64,000 nucleotides of DNA from Ignavibacteriota bacterium (GTDB taxonomy: Bacteria; Bacteroidota; Ignavibacteria; Tepidaquicellales; Tepidaquicellaceae), in the NCBI GenBank assembly GCA_016218085.1, contig JACREY010000008.1:310001-374000 (forward strand), written 5' to 3'. The translations under genes and the position numbers were made by a program. Below are positions 35,026 to 44,206 of the stretch, in pieces (within the stretch, counting starts at the first letter, position 1; each line of letters starts with the position of its first letter). The notes beneath the pieces were generated by a model, which worked only from the letters and a program-made list of their open reading frames with translations, was not told where the DNA came from and searched no databases.

Positions 35026-35060
35026 GTTCCCAAGCTTATCAGGTTTGGGAACATTTTTTT
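35026..35060 (+). terminator. Intrinsic terminator after the small membrane protein
   Basis: Stem GTTCCCAA (35026-35033) with TTGGGAAC (35045-35052), 11-nt loop, then ATTTTTTT. It separates the tonB pair from the PstS-like/TPR pair, so the latter needs its own start or read-through. Stem resembles those at 19540 and 51003. Confidence 0.85.
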
Positions 35061-35072
35061 AATAAAAAGATA

Positions 35073-36044
35073 ATGGCAAAATTATTTAAAATATTCACAG
35101 CTGCTTTAATTTCACTGACATCAATCTGCTTTTATTCGTGTGATTTCGGAGAAATTAAATCCAAATCCACTACCGGTGAAATGACTATTGAAGTGGACGA
35201 AAACCTTCAGTCCGTTGTGGATATTCTGGCTAAGGATTTCACTCGACTGAATCCGGAAGCGAAAATAATCCCGGTTTTCAAGCCGACTAAAAACGTCATT
35301 ACGGATCTGATAAATAAAGAAACCAAGCTGATTATTATTGCAGGAGATATGAGCGAAGATGATGCTAAATTTATAAAAGACTATAAAATCGAATTCCAGC
35401 GGCACGAACTCGCTCTCGATGGTATTGCATTTATCATTAATCCTGAAAATCCTGCTGTCAGACTGACATCCGCAGAACTTAAAAAGATTTTTACAGGTGA
35501 GATTACCAAATGGTCGCAGATTAAAGCGCAGGATGAAGATCAGAATAAAAATGTTTCCCTGAAAATGAAAGGCAATGATGATAATATCAGACTCTATATT
35601 CAAAGACCGAATTCAAATTCGTACGCGTATGTCCGCGATTCTGTCCTTGACGGACTGCCTTTCTTCGATAAAGCGCAAATTTGCTCCACATCGGTGCAGG
35701 TACTTGAACTCGTCAGGGAAAAGAAAAATGCAATAGGTTTTGTGAATATGGGATGGCTTTCAAAAGGAAATCAGGATGTTATCGATACTACCGTTACTGC
35801 CGTCAGGGTATCTAAAATATGGAAAAACGGCAGACAGGATGACTTTGCACAGTTCCACCAGGGTTTAATATATGCAAAGAAATATCCGTATTACAGAAAA
35901 ATTATTCTCTATTCAACGGATATCGGTATTCAGCTTTCGACCGGATTTATTACTTTTCTTCTGCATAACGACGGTCAGAAGATATTTCTTGAAAATGGTT
36001 TTGTCCCGGTAAATCAACCTATCAGGACAATTCAAATTGAATAA
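35073..36044 (+). CDS. PstS-like substrate-binding lipoprotein
   Basis: 323 residues. Lipobox FYSC with Cys23. A type II periplasmic-binding fold with the PstS-family pattern FIINPENPAVRLTSAELKKIFTGEITKWSQI (about 128-160) and the later RP.SNS.AY..RDSVL block. Genes of this type follow tonB in many Bacteroidota and are annotated as phosphate-binding. Here a pstCAB set without pstS lies 2.6 kb upstream, so it may feed that transporter; alternatively it serves TonB-linked uptake. The next gene overlaps its end by reading frame only; the chosen start of that gene is 35 bp after its stop. Confidence 0.82.
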   Translation: MAKLFKIFTAALISLTSICFYSCDFGEIKSKSTTGEMTIEVDENLQSVVDILAKDFTRLNPEAKIIPVFKPTKNVITDLINKETKLIIIAGDMSEDDAKFIKDYKIEFQRHELALDGIAFIINPENPAVRLTSAELKKIFTGEITKWSQIKAQDEDQNKNVSLKMKGNDDNIRLYIQRPNSNSYAYVRDSVLDGLPFFDKAQICSTSVQVLELVREKKNAIGFVNMGWLSKGNQDVIDTTVTAVRVSKIWKNGRQDDFAQFHQGLIYAKKYPYYRKIILYSTDIGIQLSTGFITFLLHNDGQKIFLENGFVPVNQPIRTIQIE

Positions 36045-36078
36045 AAAAATTATTGTTAAATTTAATATTATATATATT

Positions 36079-37563
36079 ATGAACAAGCTAATGAAAAAAT
36101 ATTTAGCAATTTTAGTTGTCATTTTTGTTTTCGTGGCAAATACAGCTTTCTCCCAGGATAATGTTGACAAGGGAATGAATGCAGTGAAAAAAGGGGATTA
36201 TTTATCCGCGCTTAATCTGCTGAAAAACGAAGTTAATAAAAATACCGGTTACGATGCAAACTGCTATTACGGAATTGCTCTCTTTAAAACCGGCTCGCTT
36301 GCAGATGCTGAAAAATATCTGAAAATCGCATTAAAAGACGACGATGAAGGCATCGAAGCACTCAGAAATCTCGGCGAACTCAATACACAGAAGAAGAAAT
36401 ATTCCGAAGCAGACGATTTATTCAGAAAAGCAATGAAACTCGACCCTGAAAATATTCCAGTTTTGCTTTCACGTGCCGAAAATTTCTCTGCTGAGGGTAA
36501 AATAGATAAAGCAATCGAAACCCTTACACTTGCAACTACAATAAGCAAGGAAAACCCTAATGTTTATGTGGGATTGGGTGAAGCATATACCATCCGCGGC
36601 TCGTATAAACTTGCTAAGGATTATTATGATAAGGCAGTAAAAATAAATCCGAACCTTGCCTCAGCTTATTACGGTCTTGGAAAAGTTTATTTCAGAATGA
36701 AGAAGTATAATGAATCCCTTGCATCTTTTAATACTTCTATTCAGAAAGACCCTAACTTTGCAGAAGCATATCTTGAAAAAGGGAAAATTCTTTACTTCGG
36801 AGATAAATACGGCGAAGCAGCAGAATCATTTAAAAAATATTCACAGCTTAAACCCGGCTCTCAGGAAGGAAATTCCTATTATGCAAAGACTCTTTATGCT
36901 CAGGGAAAATACGATGAAGCTCTTGCTATGTTAAATGATGTATTGAAAGCTGACCCGAAATCCATTACAGGTAACCTTTATACAGCTTATATTTATACAG
37001 AAAGGGAACAAACAGATTCACTTGCACAGGTTGAGCAATATCAAAAAGCTATTGAGTTCTTTTCTAAAGTGCCTCTAAAGGAATTTGAAGTCGAAGACCT
37101 TATAAAATATGCAAAAGTTCAGGTCTCTCTGAGAAACTTCTCAGACGCTTATCCGCTCTTCGATAAGGCAATTTTAAAGGATAGCGCCGAAGCTAAAATT
37201 TATTACGAATACGGTAAAGCATATTTTAAAGGCGAAGAGTATGAAAAAGCAGATGCTATGCTGGGAAAATCTATAGAAATGGGTCTGCAGGAGAGATCTG
37301 CATTCGTTTTTAAAGGTTTTGCAAATTTCTACCTGAAAAAATATGAACAGTCCCTTGCAGATTTTCAGGCGGCTATTAAAATTGATGATAAATACATACT
37401 TTCCTATTCGTGGGCTGCAAAATGCTATATAGTCCTGGGAAAAAATGAGGAGGCAATAAAAATGTTTGAGGAAATCCTTAAAATTGACCCGGAAAATGCT
37501 GAAGCAAAAGACAGAATTCCGCGTTTAAAATTAAATCTTAATAATAATTCAAATAAGCAATAA
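36079..37563 (+). CDS. Exported tetratricopeptide-repeat protein
   Basis: 494 residues from ATG 36079, chosen because the upstream part of the frame is unlike a signal peptide, whereas MNKLMKKYLAILVVIFVFVANTAFSQ is one. The remainder is about twelve TPR units (e.g. YYDKAVKINPNLASAYYGLGK, ASFNTSIQKDPNFAEAYLEKGK). Acts as a periplasmic scaffold. It follows the PstS-like lipoprotein, an order (TonB, PstS-like, TPR) seen in Bacteroidota. Ends 6 bp before an M20 peptidase gene. Confidence 0.88.
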   Translation: MNKLMKKYLAILVVIFVFVANTAFSQDNVDKGMNAVKKGDYLSALNLLKNEVNKNTGYDANCYYGIALFKTGSLADAEKYLKIALKDDDEGIEALRNLGELNTQKKKYSEADDLFRKAMKLDPENIPVLLSRAENFSAEGKIDKAIETLTLATTISKENPNVYVGLGEAYTIRGSYKLAKDYYDKAVKINPNLASAYYGLGKVYFRMKKYNESLASFNTSIQKDPNFAEAYLEKGKILYFGDKYGEAAESFKKYSQLKPGSQEGNSYYAKTLYAQGKYDEALAMLNDVLKADPKSITGNLYTAYIYTEREQTDSLAQVEQYQKAIEFFSKVPLKEFEVEDLIKYAKVQVSLRNFSDAYPLFDKAILKDSAEAKIYYEYGKAYFKGEEYEKADAMLGKSIEMGLQERSAFVFKGFANFYLKKYEQSLADFQAAIKIDDKYILSYSWAAKCYIVLGKNEEAIKMFEEILKIDPENAEAKDRIPRLKLNLNNNSNKQ

Positions 37564-37569
37564 TATTTA

Positions 37570-38943
37570 ATGAAAAATCTCATAGATTTTATAAATAGCA
37601 ATAATGTCAGATTTATTGAAGAATTGAAGGAATTCCTTAGAATTCCTTCAATTAGTAATAACCCTGACCATAAACCGGATATGCAATCCTGTTCAAAATG
37701 GCTCGCAAAACATATCGAATCCATTGGATTCGAAAAAGTTGAAGTATATAATACACCCGGACATCCTATTGTATATGCAGAATATATGAAGGCAGGTAAG
37801 GATAAACCGACAGTCCTGCTTTATGGTCACTACGACGTTCAGCCTGTCGACCCGCTTGAACTCTGGACTGACCCTCCCTTTGAACCGACTATTAAAGACG
37901 GCAAAATTTTTGCCCGTGGAACTACTGATGATAAAGGTCAACTTTTTATTCATTTAAAAAGCTTGGAAGCGTATTTGAAAAACAATAATTCCTTGCCCGT
38001 AAATATAAAGATATTATACGAAGGAGAAGAAGAGATAGGGAGCCCTAACTTACCTAAATTCCTTGAAGATAACAAAGAACTCTTAAAGTGTAATCTGGTA
38101 GTAATTTCTGATACATCTATGTATACAAAAGGACTTCCTTCTATCTGCTATGGTCTTAGAGGTTTGGCATATATGCAGATTGACTTGGTTGGACCAAATA
38201 AAGACCTTCATTCTGGTTCATATGGCGGCGGTGTTGATAATCCGATTAATGCACTCGCAAACCTGATTACTAAGCTTAAAGATGAAAAAGGGAAAATACT
38301 TATTGACGGATTTTATGATGATGTAGTTCCTCTTTCACAAAAAGAGCGTGATGAGTTTAAAAGACTGCCTTTTAACGAAGAAAACTTTAAAAAAGAGCTT
38401 GAAATAGACGAAGTATTCGGCGAAGAAGGTTATACCACCACTGAACGCCTGTCTGCGCGTCCTACGCTAGATTGCAATGGTATCTGGGGTGGATTTCAAG
38501 GTGAAGGTGCAAAAACAGTGCTTCCTTCAAAAGCTGGGGCAAAAATCTCTATGAGACTGGTTCCGAATCAGATGCCGAAAAAAATTGCACAGCTTTTTGA
38601 GGCTTATATTAATAAAATTGCCCCAAAATCAGTTAAAGTTAAGGTAACTGACCTTCACGGCGGTAAACCTTCTGTTACTCCGATTGATACACCTGCAATA
38701 AATGCAGCCGTTGAATCCCTTAAAAAAGGATTCGGAGTAGAACCCGTTTTTATGAAAGAAGGAGGGTCAATTCCTATAGTAAATTCTTTCAAGGAGATTC
38801 TTGGCGCAGATACTGTATTGCTTGGATTCGGATTGCCCGATGAAAATGCTCATTCTCCTAACGAACATCTTGACCTTGATAACTTTCATAAGGGCATTTT
38901 AAGTATTACGCATTATTTCAATGAATTATCAAAAATTAAATAA
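37570..38943 (+). CDS. M20-family dipeptidase
   Basis: 457 residues. Metal site motifs are LYGHYDVQPVD (His and Asp, near 82-92), GTTDDKGQ (bridging Asp) and the catalytic Glu pair in YEGEEEIGSPN. The dimerisation domain lies about 200-330. Closest to the M20 dipeptidases (PepV/carnosinase-like group). Cytoplasmic: no signal peptide. Starts 6 bp after the TPR gene and precedes a DUF3098 gene by 6 bp. Confidence 0.9.
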   Translation: MKNLIDFINSNNVRFIEELKEFLRIPSISNNPDHKPDMQSCSKWLAKHIESIGFEKVEVYNTPGHPIVYAEYMKAGKDKPTVLLYGHYDVQPVDPLELWTDPPFEPTIKDGKIFARGTTDDKGQLFIHLKSLEAYLKNNNSLPVNIKILYEGEEEIGSPNLPKFLEDNKELLKCNLVVISDTSMYTKGLPSICYGLRGLAYMQIDLVGPNKDLHSGSYGGGVDNPINALANLITKLKDEKGKILIDGFYDDVVPLSQKERDEFKRLPFNEENFKKELEIDEVFGEEGYTTTERLSARPTLDCNGIWGGFQGEGAKTVLPSKAGAKISMRLVPNQMPKKIAQLFEAYINKIAPKSVKVKVTDLHGGKPSVTPIDTPAINAAVESLKKGFGVEPVFMKEGGSIPIVNSFKEILGADTVLLGFGLPDENAHSPNEHLDLDNFHKGILSITHYFNELSKIK

Positions 38944-38949
38944 TAAATA

Positions 38950-39270
38950 ATGGCAAAAGCAAAAACGAACATTAGATCAACTAAAAAAGCCCCCCCAAAG
39001 GCTCATATAAAAATTGCTTTTACGAAAAAGAATTATATGATTCTCGGTCTTGGTATTGCTGTAATTATTTTGGGCTATATACTGATGGCTGCAAATTCAG
39101 TTGATGGATTCCTTCCGACAACTGTAGCACCAATATTGCTGGTAGCAGGATATTGTGTCATTATTCCTTTTGGAATACTTTTTAAGGATAAAGAAATAAC
39201 CGCAGAAGATGCAGCGATTTCTGCGGATAAAAGCGGAAATGTAACCGCCTCGAACATAAAAACAAATTAA
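38950..39270 (+). CDS. DUF3098 small membrane protein
   Basis: 106 residues. A basic N-terminus (about 1-27) precedes FTKKNYMILGLGIAVIILGYILM, a helix at about 28-50, then a second helix near 61-80 (VAPILLVAGYCVIIPFGIL) and a hydrophilic tail. This matches DUF3098, a family found in Bacteroidota near cell-division and transport genes. Function unknown. Its stop codon lies in the loop of a terminator-like palindrome. Confidence 0.8.
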   Translation: MAKAKTNIRSTKKAPPKAHIKIAFTKKNYMILGLGIAVIILGYILMAANSVDGFLPTTVAPILLVAGYCVIIPFGILFKDKEITAEDAAISADKSGNVTASNIKTN

Positions 39271-39280
39271 TTTGTTTTTA
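39257..39280 (+). terminator. Palindromic terminator overlapping the DUF3098 stop
   Basis: A 10-bp perfect stem TAAAAACAAA (39257-39266) with TTTGTTTTTA (39271-39280) around a loop that contains the TAA stop (39268-39270). The T-rich right arm serves as U-run. Low GC makes it a weak terminator. Confidence 0.55.
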
Positions 39281-39292
39281 CTATTGATTGTC

Positions 39293-39337
39293 ATTCCGGC
39301 ATCCCGTTATGTTTTAAAATGGGATCAAGGCCGGAAT
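39293..39337. repeat. Interspersed palindromic element
   Basis: ATTCCGGC (39293-39300) pairs with GCCGGAAT (39330-39337), and the inner ATCCC pairs with GGGAT (39301-39305 with 39321-39325), giving a two-step hairpin in an AT-rich gap. The form TCATTCCGGC..ATCCCG is typical of short interspersed intergenic repeats; I see no second full copy in this window. Confidence 0.6.
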
Positions 39338-39387
39338 CCAGTTATAAAAATTAGAAGAATTGTTCTTTAAATCTTTTTTATAAAGAT

Positions 39388-39420
39388 TTGTACATTGAAC
39401 ATTGTAAATTGTACATTGAA
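39388..39420. repeat. Direct repeat just upstream of ssrA
   Basis: TTGTACATTGAA occurs at 39388-39399 and at 39409-39420, 21 bp apart, ending 4 bp before the tmRNA 5' end. It lies where the -35/-10 of ssrA would be, so it may be part of the promoter or simple intergenic repeat. Confidence 0.7.
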
Positions 39421-39424
39421 ACAT

Positions 39425-39783
39425 GGGAATGTAACGGCTTCGACGGGATGAAAGAAGGTTAAAACAGCATATAGTGTTCTCAGCAAGCACTTTAAAAAGG
39501 CTGAAAGGCTATAAATGCCGACTATAACTATGCAATGGCTGCTTAATTAAAAAAGCAACCCGTTTTACTGCACCGTCTCCGCTCACCGGACAGCAGTAAA
39601 ACGCCAAACAGGTGAGATAGCTTAAACTCCTGCCTGTGTGGTTTAAGTGAAGCTAAAGCGGGCTGGTACATAAAAGGTTTGTTTACTGTCCTGTTGTGTG
39701 CGAGGAGATAATACAATAAACTAAATATGTAGACGTTTTAATGGTCTTCGTTTCGGACCCGGGTTCGACTCCCGGCATTTCCA
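39425..39783 (+). ncRNA. ssrA: Transfer-messenger RNA (tmRNA, ssrA)
   Basis: The 5' end GGGAATGTAACGGCTTCGACGGGAT and 3' end GGGTTCGACTCCCGGCATTTCC form the tRNA-like domain. The acceptor pairs GGGAATG with CATTTCC, and the T arm has the GTTCGACTC loop. The tag reading frame begins near 39517 (GCC GAC TAT AAC TAT GCA ATG GCT GCT TAA), giving ADYNYAMAA and a stop at 39544-39546. The final CCA is not encoded. It rescues stalled ribosomes with SmpB (20266-20715). The exact resume codon is inferred from related tags. It is preceded by two 12-bp direct repeats (39388 and 39409). Confidence 0.96.
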
Positions 39784-40388
39784 CAAAACTAAATTTAAAT
39801 CAATATATAATAAATGCGGCTAAATGCCGCATTTATTATTCTGTTTCGCCCTCTATGCAGACGGGGTAAGAATGGATACAAAAAAGATGCTAATGATAAA
39901 ATAAAAACAATAACCCCAACACCTTTGTCATCCCTCATGCTTTAGGCAGGGATCCCGTTTCTCCCGTCGCGGAGGGTCTCCTAGCTCTTCAAAGAAATAC
40001 TCGAAAATAAAACTATTTCCCCATTGACATTTCCCATATAATACCTTATATTATTATGGGTATCGTTCTTTAATATAATTCTATTTTCACCCGAATAAAA
40101 TTGCACTATTTTTGCACTTTGAAAACTAAAAAAGTGCAATTATTATGTAAAGTAAATCCTGCGTTTCCCGTGTTTCCCGATACTGCAACACTTGTTGCTC
40201 AAATACGGCAAAATAAAATATGATTTATCATATATTAATCTGACAGAATAACAAAACTGCTACAAATTACAACGCGGAAACGTTGCTCTGGACCTCTTTA
40301 TTGAATTATCAATAATTTATTAGTAGTTTAATTTACTCATTGTTTCCGCCGAACTTTTGTTAATTGTTATTTCGGATTTGTTTGGAAT
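39784..40388. other. Intergenic region after ssrA
   Basis: About 600 bp without a supportable gene. It holds a hairpin-forming stretch near 39800-39840 just after tmRNA (GCGGCTAAATGCCGC-like, possibly its terminator), a run with CATCCC..GGGATC near 39936-39960, and an inverted pair TTGCACTTT/AAAGTGCAA (40112-40120 with 40131-40139). I see no tRNA and no conserved reading frame. Confidence 0.5.
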
Positions 40389-41372
40389 TTAGATATTCGT
40401 ATTTCGAATTTGTAATATTATTTCTTTTAGCGCAGACACAACATCAGACACTTTTACATCCGAAATTGAATCTTTTTCTTTTGAAATGATTACACGGCTT
40501 GTTTCCGAAAGGGGAGCGTAACGCTGCAAAACCCATTCGACATTGTGAAACATCGCTACAATGGGCTTGTTAAAACAAGAGGCAATATGAACAATTGAAG
40601 TGTCCGGAGTGACTATAACATCACTGCTCTTCACTATCTCTGCGACTTCAAAAATGCTTGCCGCATGTATGTATGTTAAATTTCCTGATTTGTAATTTTT
40701 TTCTATTTTTTCCGCAAGATGCCTGTCTTTAAAATCCGATATCATATAAATATCATTGCCCGTATCTATGCTGTGCATCAGTTCCAGCCACTTTTCTGTT
40801 TTCCAGTATCTGTTTTCGGCTCCTGCAGAAATATTTATCAAAATCTTTTTCCTGTCAGTACTGCCGAAAATATTCTTTATTTTATCGCGCACTGCTTCCG
40901 GTATATTTATCCTCGGTATGAACTGCTTTAAATCAATTTCATTATTAAAATATGCAACGGGTGAAAGGTTAATATCAACAGTGTGTGTTCCTTTTACAAA
41001 ATCTTTCAGAGATATACCAAAGAGATTTTCTTTTGTATTAAATCCAAGGGATTTTTCAAACTTGCCGAACTTCAAAAGTGTTTTTGAAGTGGATGAAAAT
41101 TCGTCTTTGGTGTCTATCCAGTAATCGAATTTTATTTTCTTAAGCTTTGAAATGAGTTTTAATACTGAAATAAAATTCTTCTTGTAAATTATCGTTCCTG
41201 TTACATCTGGATCTCTTTCGGCAATTTCATTGTTGACCTTGCTGGTGAGGACATATATTTCCGACTGAGGAAAAATTTTTTTAAGCCCGGAAAAAAGAGG
41301 AGTAGTGAGAATCATATCCCCGATTTTCCCGACCTGTACTACTAAAACCTTTTTTTTTTCTGATTTAATCAA
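40389..41372 (-). CDS. Glycosyltransferase family 9 (heptosyltransferase-like)
   Basis: 327 residues. It opens KKKVLVVQVGKIGDMILTTPLFSGL, and the C-terminal site is VIVTPDTSIVHIASCFNKPIVAMF, both standard for ADP-heptose:LPS heptosyltransferases. It overlaps the end of yidC by 4 bp, the last gene of the rpmH-rnpA-yidD-yidC set, so it is co-translated with it. A paralogue lies at 27559. Acceptor sugar is unknown. Confidence 0.87.
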   Translation of the reverse strand: MIKSEKKKVLVVQVGKIGDMILTTPLFSGLKKIFPQSEIYVLTSKVNNEIAERDPDVTGTIIYKKNFISVLKLISKLKKIKFDYWIDTKDEFSSTSKTLLKFGKFEKSLGFNTKENLFGISLKDFVKGTHTVDINLSPVAYFNNEIDLKQFIPRINIPEAVRDKIKNIFGSTDRKKILINISAGAENRYWKTEKWLELMHSIDTGNDIYMISDFKDRHLAEKIEKNYKSGNLTYIHAASIFEVAEIVKSSDVIVTPDTSIVHIASCFNKPIVAMFHNVEWVLQRYAPLSETSRVIISKEKDSISDVKVSDVVSALKEIILQIRNTNI

Positions 41373-43264
41373 CGCCTTCTTTTTGATTGCGATTTACGTA
41401 TTTCTTCGCTTCTTTTCATCAGCTTTTCAAAAAATCCTGGCTTAACTGGCTTCTTTTCCTCTTCAGGATCCGGCTTCCTGATTTTTGTTTCGTAATATTG
41501 CTGACCTATTGAAAGAAGGTTGAATATGAAATAATATAAATTAAGTCCCGAGGGAAAACTGAAGAATAACAGCGTCATCATCACGGGCATCATATAAACC
41601 ATGGCTTTCTGCTTCGGGTCTGTCACAGTCATTTTCTGCTGAAGGAACATTGTTATACCCATCAGCGTTGCTAGACCTGCAATTTCATTGATTCCGAAAA
41701 TCGGTATTTTAAAAGGAAGTTTTAAAACGACATCCGGTACTGATAGGTCTTTTATCCACCAAATAAAATTTGCCTGTCTTAGTTCGATTGTCGAACGGAA
41801 AACTCCGAACAGTGCGTACAATATCGGCAGCTGAAGAAGCAACGGAAGACATCCGCCTGCAGGATTGATTTTCTCCTCCTTGTATAAATTCATTATCATC
41901 TTGTTCATCTTGGTCGGGTCGTCCTTGTATTTTTCCTTGATTGCTGTCATTTTCGGATTTAACTGTCCCATCTTTTTCATGGACTGCATCTGCTTCTTTG
42001 TCAGCGGATTTAATAAAATCTTAAGTGCAATTGCAAAAATTATAATCACTAATCCGTAATTCGGAATGAACTTGTGAAGAAATGTGAAAAAGGGGATTAT
42101 AAAATACTGCGCTATCGGCCTTACGATAAAATCAAGAGAAAACCTCATCGTCTGCTCGAGGTTTTTATCGTATGCCTTCAGTAAATTGTAATCTATGGGC
42201 GATAGCAAAATCTCGAATGAATTTTTTTCGTATTTTTCATCCTTGATTTCCATCTTTATCCCGATTGAATAATTATTCTTAACACCTTCATCCGGAAGAT
42301 GCTCCTTGTATCCGGATAAATATGCTCCGTCGCCTTTCCTTGTCAGCGGAATAATAAATACTCCGAAATATTTATTCCTCGTGCTTACGTATTCGGTCGT
42401 ACCGGTGTATTTCTTGCTTTCGTTCTGCTCGTTGTATTCATTTATGAATTTGCTCGCCGAATATGTTTCGATATCCTTTCCCATAAATGCGTATGCTTCG
42501 GAGAATGTTGCTTCTTCAGTGCTTAAGTATTCCGACAGGTTCAGCGATGTACCCCATACTACCTGGTATTCATTGCGGGATATGAACTTACCTGAATTTA
42601 CTAATTCATAATCTACAGTAAATTCGTATGTTTCATATTTGAAAGTATATGTCTTTATGATTTTCTGCGAACTGTCACCGCCGACAAGCAGTTCGTATTT
42701 TAATTTGAAGTCGTTTGTTTTGCTCAGGTCAACCCTTTCCCATTCACTGTACTTTGCATCAAATACCAGGTCCTTTGTGTTGATAAGCTTGCCCTCGCTT
42801 GAAGTAAAGAGAAGGTTTAGCTCCTTGCCTTCCTTTCCTTTTTTCCATTCGATAAGCTGTAGCGTATCGCCGTTATACATCTTGAATTCCCGTGTCACAA
42901 ATTTTCTTATTGTTCCTCCGTAATTTGTGAATTCCATATATGCTTTTTGTCCCTCTATCATAATAATCTTTTCCTTTACGGGAGTATTTGAAAGATTATG
43001 CATAATAGAGTTCTTGTAGAAATTATTTCCGAATGAATTCCTGATTGTGTCCGTTTTAAGTGAATCGGAAGAAAGCGTTACTTCAACTTTCTGTTTCTCC
43101 TTCGCTTCCTTTACAGGAGTTTTTGTGGTATCAACCTGCGTTTTCACCGTATCGCTCTTTATCTTCTCGTTCAACCGGCTTTTCTGCTGGTTTGATGTCC
43201 ATACCAGCCATGCTATCAGAATTACACCTATAATTACAAATGCCGAAACTGTTCTTTTATCCAT
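41369..43264 (-). CDS. yidC: Membrane protein insertase YidC
   Basis: 631 residues. An N-terminal helix (about 7-24) is followed by a large periplasmic domain (about 100-360), then the conserved insertase core with five helices (PAGGCLPLLLQLPILYALFGVF near 465-486) and a basic C-terminal tail. YidC inserts proteins with or without SecYEG. It is the last but one gene of the rpmH-rnpA-yidD-yidC-GT9 unit, 9 bp after yidD. Confidence 0.96.
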   Translation of the reverse strand: MDKRTVSAFVIIGVILIAWLVWTSNQQKSRLNEKIKSDTVKTQVDTTKTPVKEAKEKQKVEVTLSSDSLKTDTIRNSFGNNFYKNSIMHNLSNTPVKEKIIMIEGQKAYMEFTNYGGTIRKFVTREFKMYNGDTLQLIEWKKGKEGKELNLLFTSSEGKLINTKDLVFDAKYSEWERVDLSKTNDFKLKYELLVGGDSSQKIIKTYTFKYETYEFTVDYELVNSGKFISRNEYQVVWGTSLNLSEYLSTEEATFSEAYAFMGKDIETYSASKFINEYNEQNESKKYTGTTEYVSTRNKYFGVFIIPLTRKGDGAYLSGYKEHLPDEGVKNNYSIGIKMEIKDEKYEKNSFEILLSPIDYNLLKAYDKNLEQTMRFSLDFIVRPIAQYFIIPFFTFLHKFIPNYGLVIIIFAIALKILLNPLTKKQMQSMKKMGQLNPKMTAIKEKYKDDPTKMNKMIMNLYKEEKINPAGGCLPLLLQLPILYALFGVFRSTIELRQANFIWWIKDLSVPDVVLKLPFKIPIFGINEIAGLATLMGITMFLQQKMTVTDPKQKAMVYMMPVMMTLLFFSFPSGLNLYYFIFNLLSIGQQYYETKIRKPDPEEEKKPVKPGFFEKLMKRSEEIRKSQSKRRR

Positions 43265-43273
43265 TTATATGAT

Positions 43274-43513
43274 TTAAATTGTATTTTCTTTAATTTTATT
43301 TTTTTCAGGTACCGGATCAAAACCGCCTTCGAAAAAAGGATTGCATCTTAATATTCTTTTTACACCCAGGTAAAACCCGACTAAAAACCCTCTCTTCTGC
43401 AAGGCTTCGATGAAATAACTCGAACAAGTGGGATAAAACCTGCAGGACTTCGGAAGACCGGGGGATATGAATTTCTGGTAAAATTTAATTATGTAAATAA
43501 ATATTATAGACAA
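43274..43513 (-). CDS. yidD: Membrane protein insertion efficiency factor YidD
   Basis: 79 residues starting at a TTG (43513). The family motif [19 protein letters not shown], then [20 protein letters not shown], is unmistakable. It lies between rnpA and yidC as in most bacteria, one base after the rnpA stop. It binds the inner membrane peripherally through an N-terminal amphipathic helix. Confidence 0.95.
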   Translation of the reverse strand: MSIIFIYIIKFYQKFISPGLPKSCRFYPTCSSYFIEALQKRGFLVGFYLGVKRILRCNPFFEGGFDPVPEKNKIKENTI

Positions 43514-43514
43514 A

Positions 43515-43958
43515 TTAATTCTGCTTTTTTAAAATTTCCAGGACTTTCTGTATCAGCATCCTCATGTTTGCTTTTACTATTTCAATCTCAAGATTACCAA
43601 GACTTTCCCTGAATGATTCATTGTACCCAAACAGAATTTTCAAATCGCCTGTGCGGTAATTGTACAGCAGGTTCTTGTTCTGCCTGTATGCCTCACGCAT
43701 TAGTCTTTTTAGCCTGTTACGCTTTGAAGCCTTTCTAATAATCCTCTTTGAAACAACAAAACCCACTTTAACATTTGTAAGTGGGTCTTCTGAAATTTTT
43801 CTGCCTTCGTTTTCCTGTGAATCTTTCTTTACCTGAATATATGCTCTTAAAAAACTGTTAGTTACTAATTTTGAATCGGCTAAGATATCTCTGAAAGAAT
43901 TGTATCCCCTTATTACTTCGCTTTTCTTTAAACAGTAAATACCGTTTACCCTGGTCAA
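43515..43958 (-). CDS. rnpA: Ribonuclease P protein component
   Basis: 147 residues from a TTG at 43958; no ATG is available in frame near the start, and the family usually begins LKK.., seen here at residues 10-12. The RNP signature [13 protein letters not shown] (near 80-92), preceded by [16 protein letters not shown], binds RNase P RNA and pre-tRNA leader. Slightly long for the family owing to an insert near 45-60. It follows rpmH by 20 bp. Confidence 0.92.
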   Translation of the reverse strand: MTRVNGIYCLKKSEVIRGYNSFRDILADSKLVTNSFLRAYIQVKKDSQENEGRKISEDPLTNVKVGFVVSKRIIRKASKRNRLKRLMREAYRQNKNLLYNYRTGDLKILFGYNESFRESLGNLEIEIVKANMRMLIQKVLEILKKQN

Positions 43959-43978
43959 TGTAATTTATTAAAATTATA

Positions 43979-44134
43979 TTACACGCGTACGAATTCGTCG
44001 CTGACAGTAAGCTTCTTTCTGCCTTTGGCTCTTCTTCTCGATAATACTTTTCTGCCGTTCTTTGTTGACATTCTTTCACGAAATCCGTGTTTATTTTTCC
44101 TCTTCGTATTGCTCGGTTGATATGTTCTTTTCAT
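43979..44134 (-). CDS. rpmH: Large ribosomal subunit protein bL34
   Basis: 51 residues, very basic: [18 protein letters not shown] then [24 protein letters not shown]. It is the standard bL34 sequence. The gene is short but certain and heads the rpmH-rnpA-yidD-yidC unit; its stop is 20 bp before the rnpA start. dnaA, which often lies divergent from rpmH, is absent: lgt lies upstream on the same strand. Confidence 0.97.
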   Translation of the reverse strand: MKRTYQPSNTKRKNKHGFRERMSTKNGRKVLSRRRAKGRKKLTVSDEFVRV

Positions 44135-44206
44135 CTTTAAAGTTTAAATTAAATATAAACTATAAGATAACCTTATTTTTTGAAGTTTTCAAGGCTATTT
44201 GGTTTA

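Noticed and set aside
35121-35603. 160-residue minus-strand ORF
   Set aside because: Antisense to the PstS-like gene; no signal or conserved pattern.
39784-40388. tRNA or small gene downstream of ssrA
   Set aside because: No T-arm-like GTTCGANNC with paired arms outside the tmRNA and no frame with coding character.
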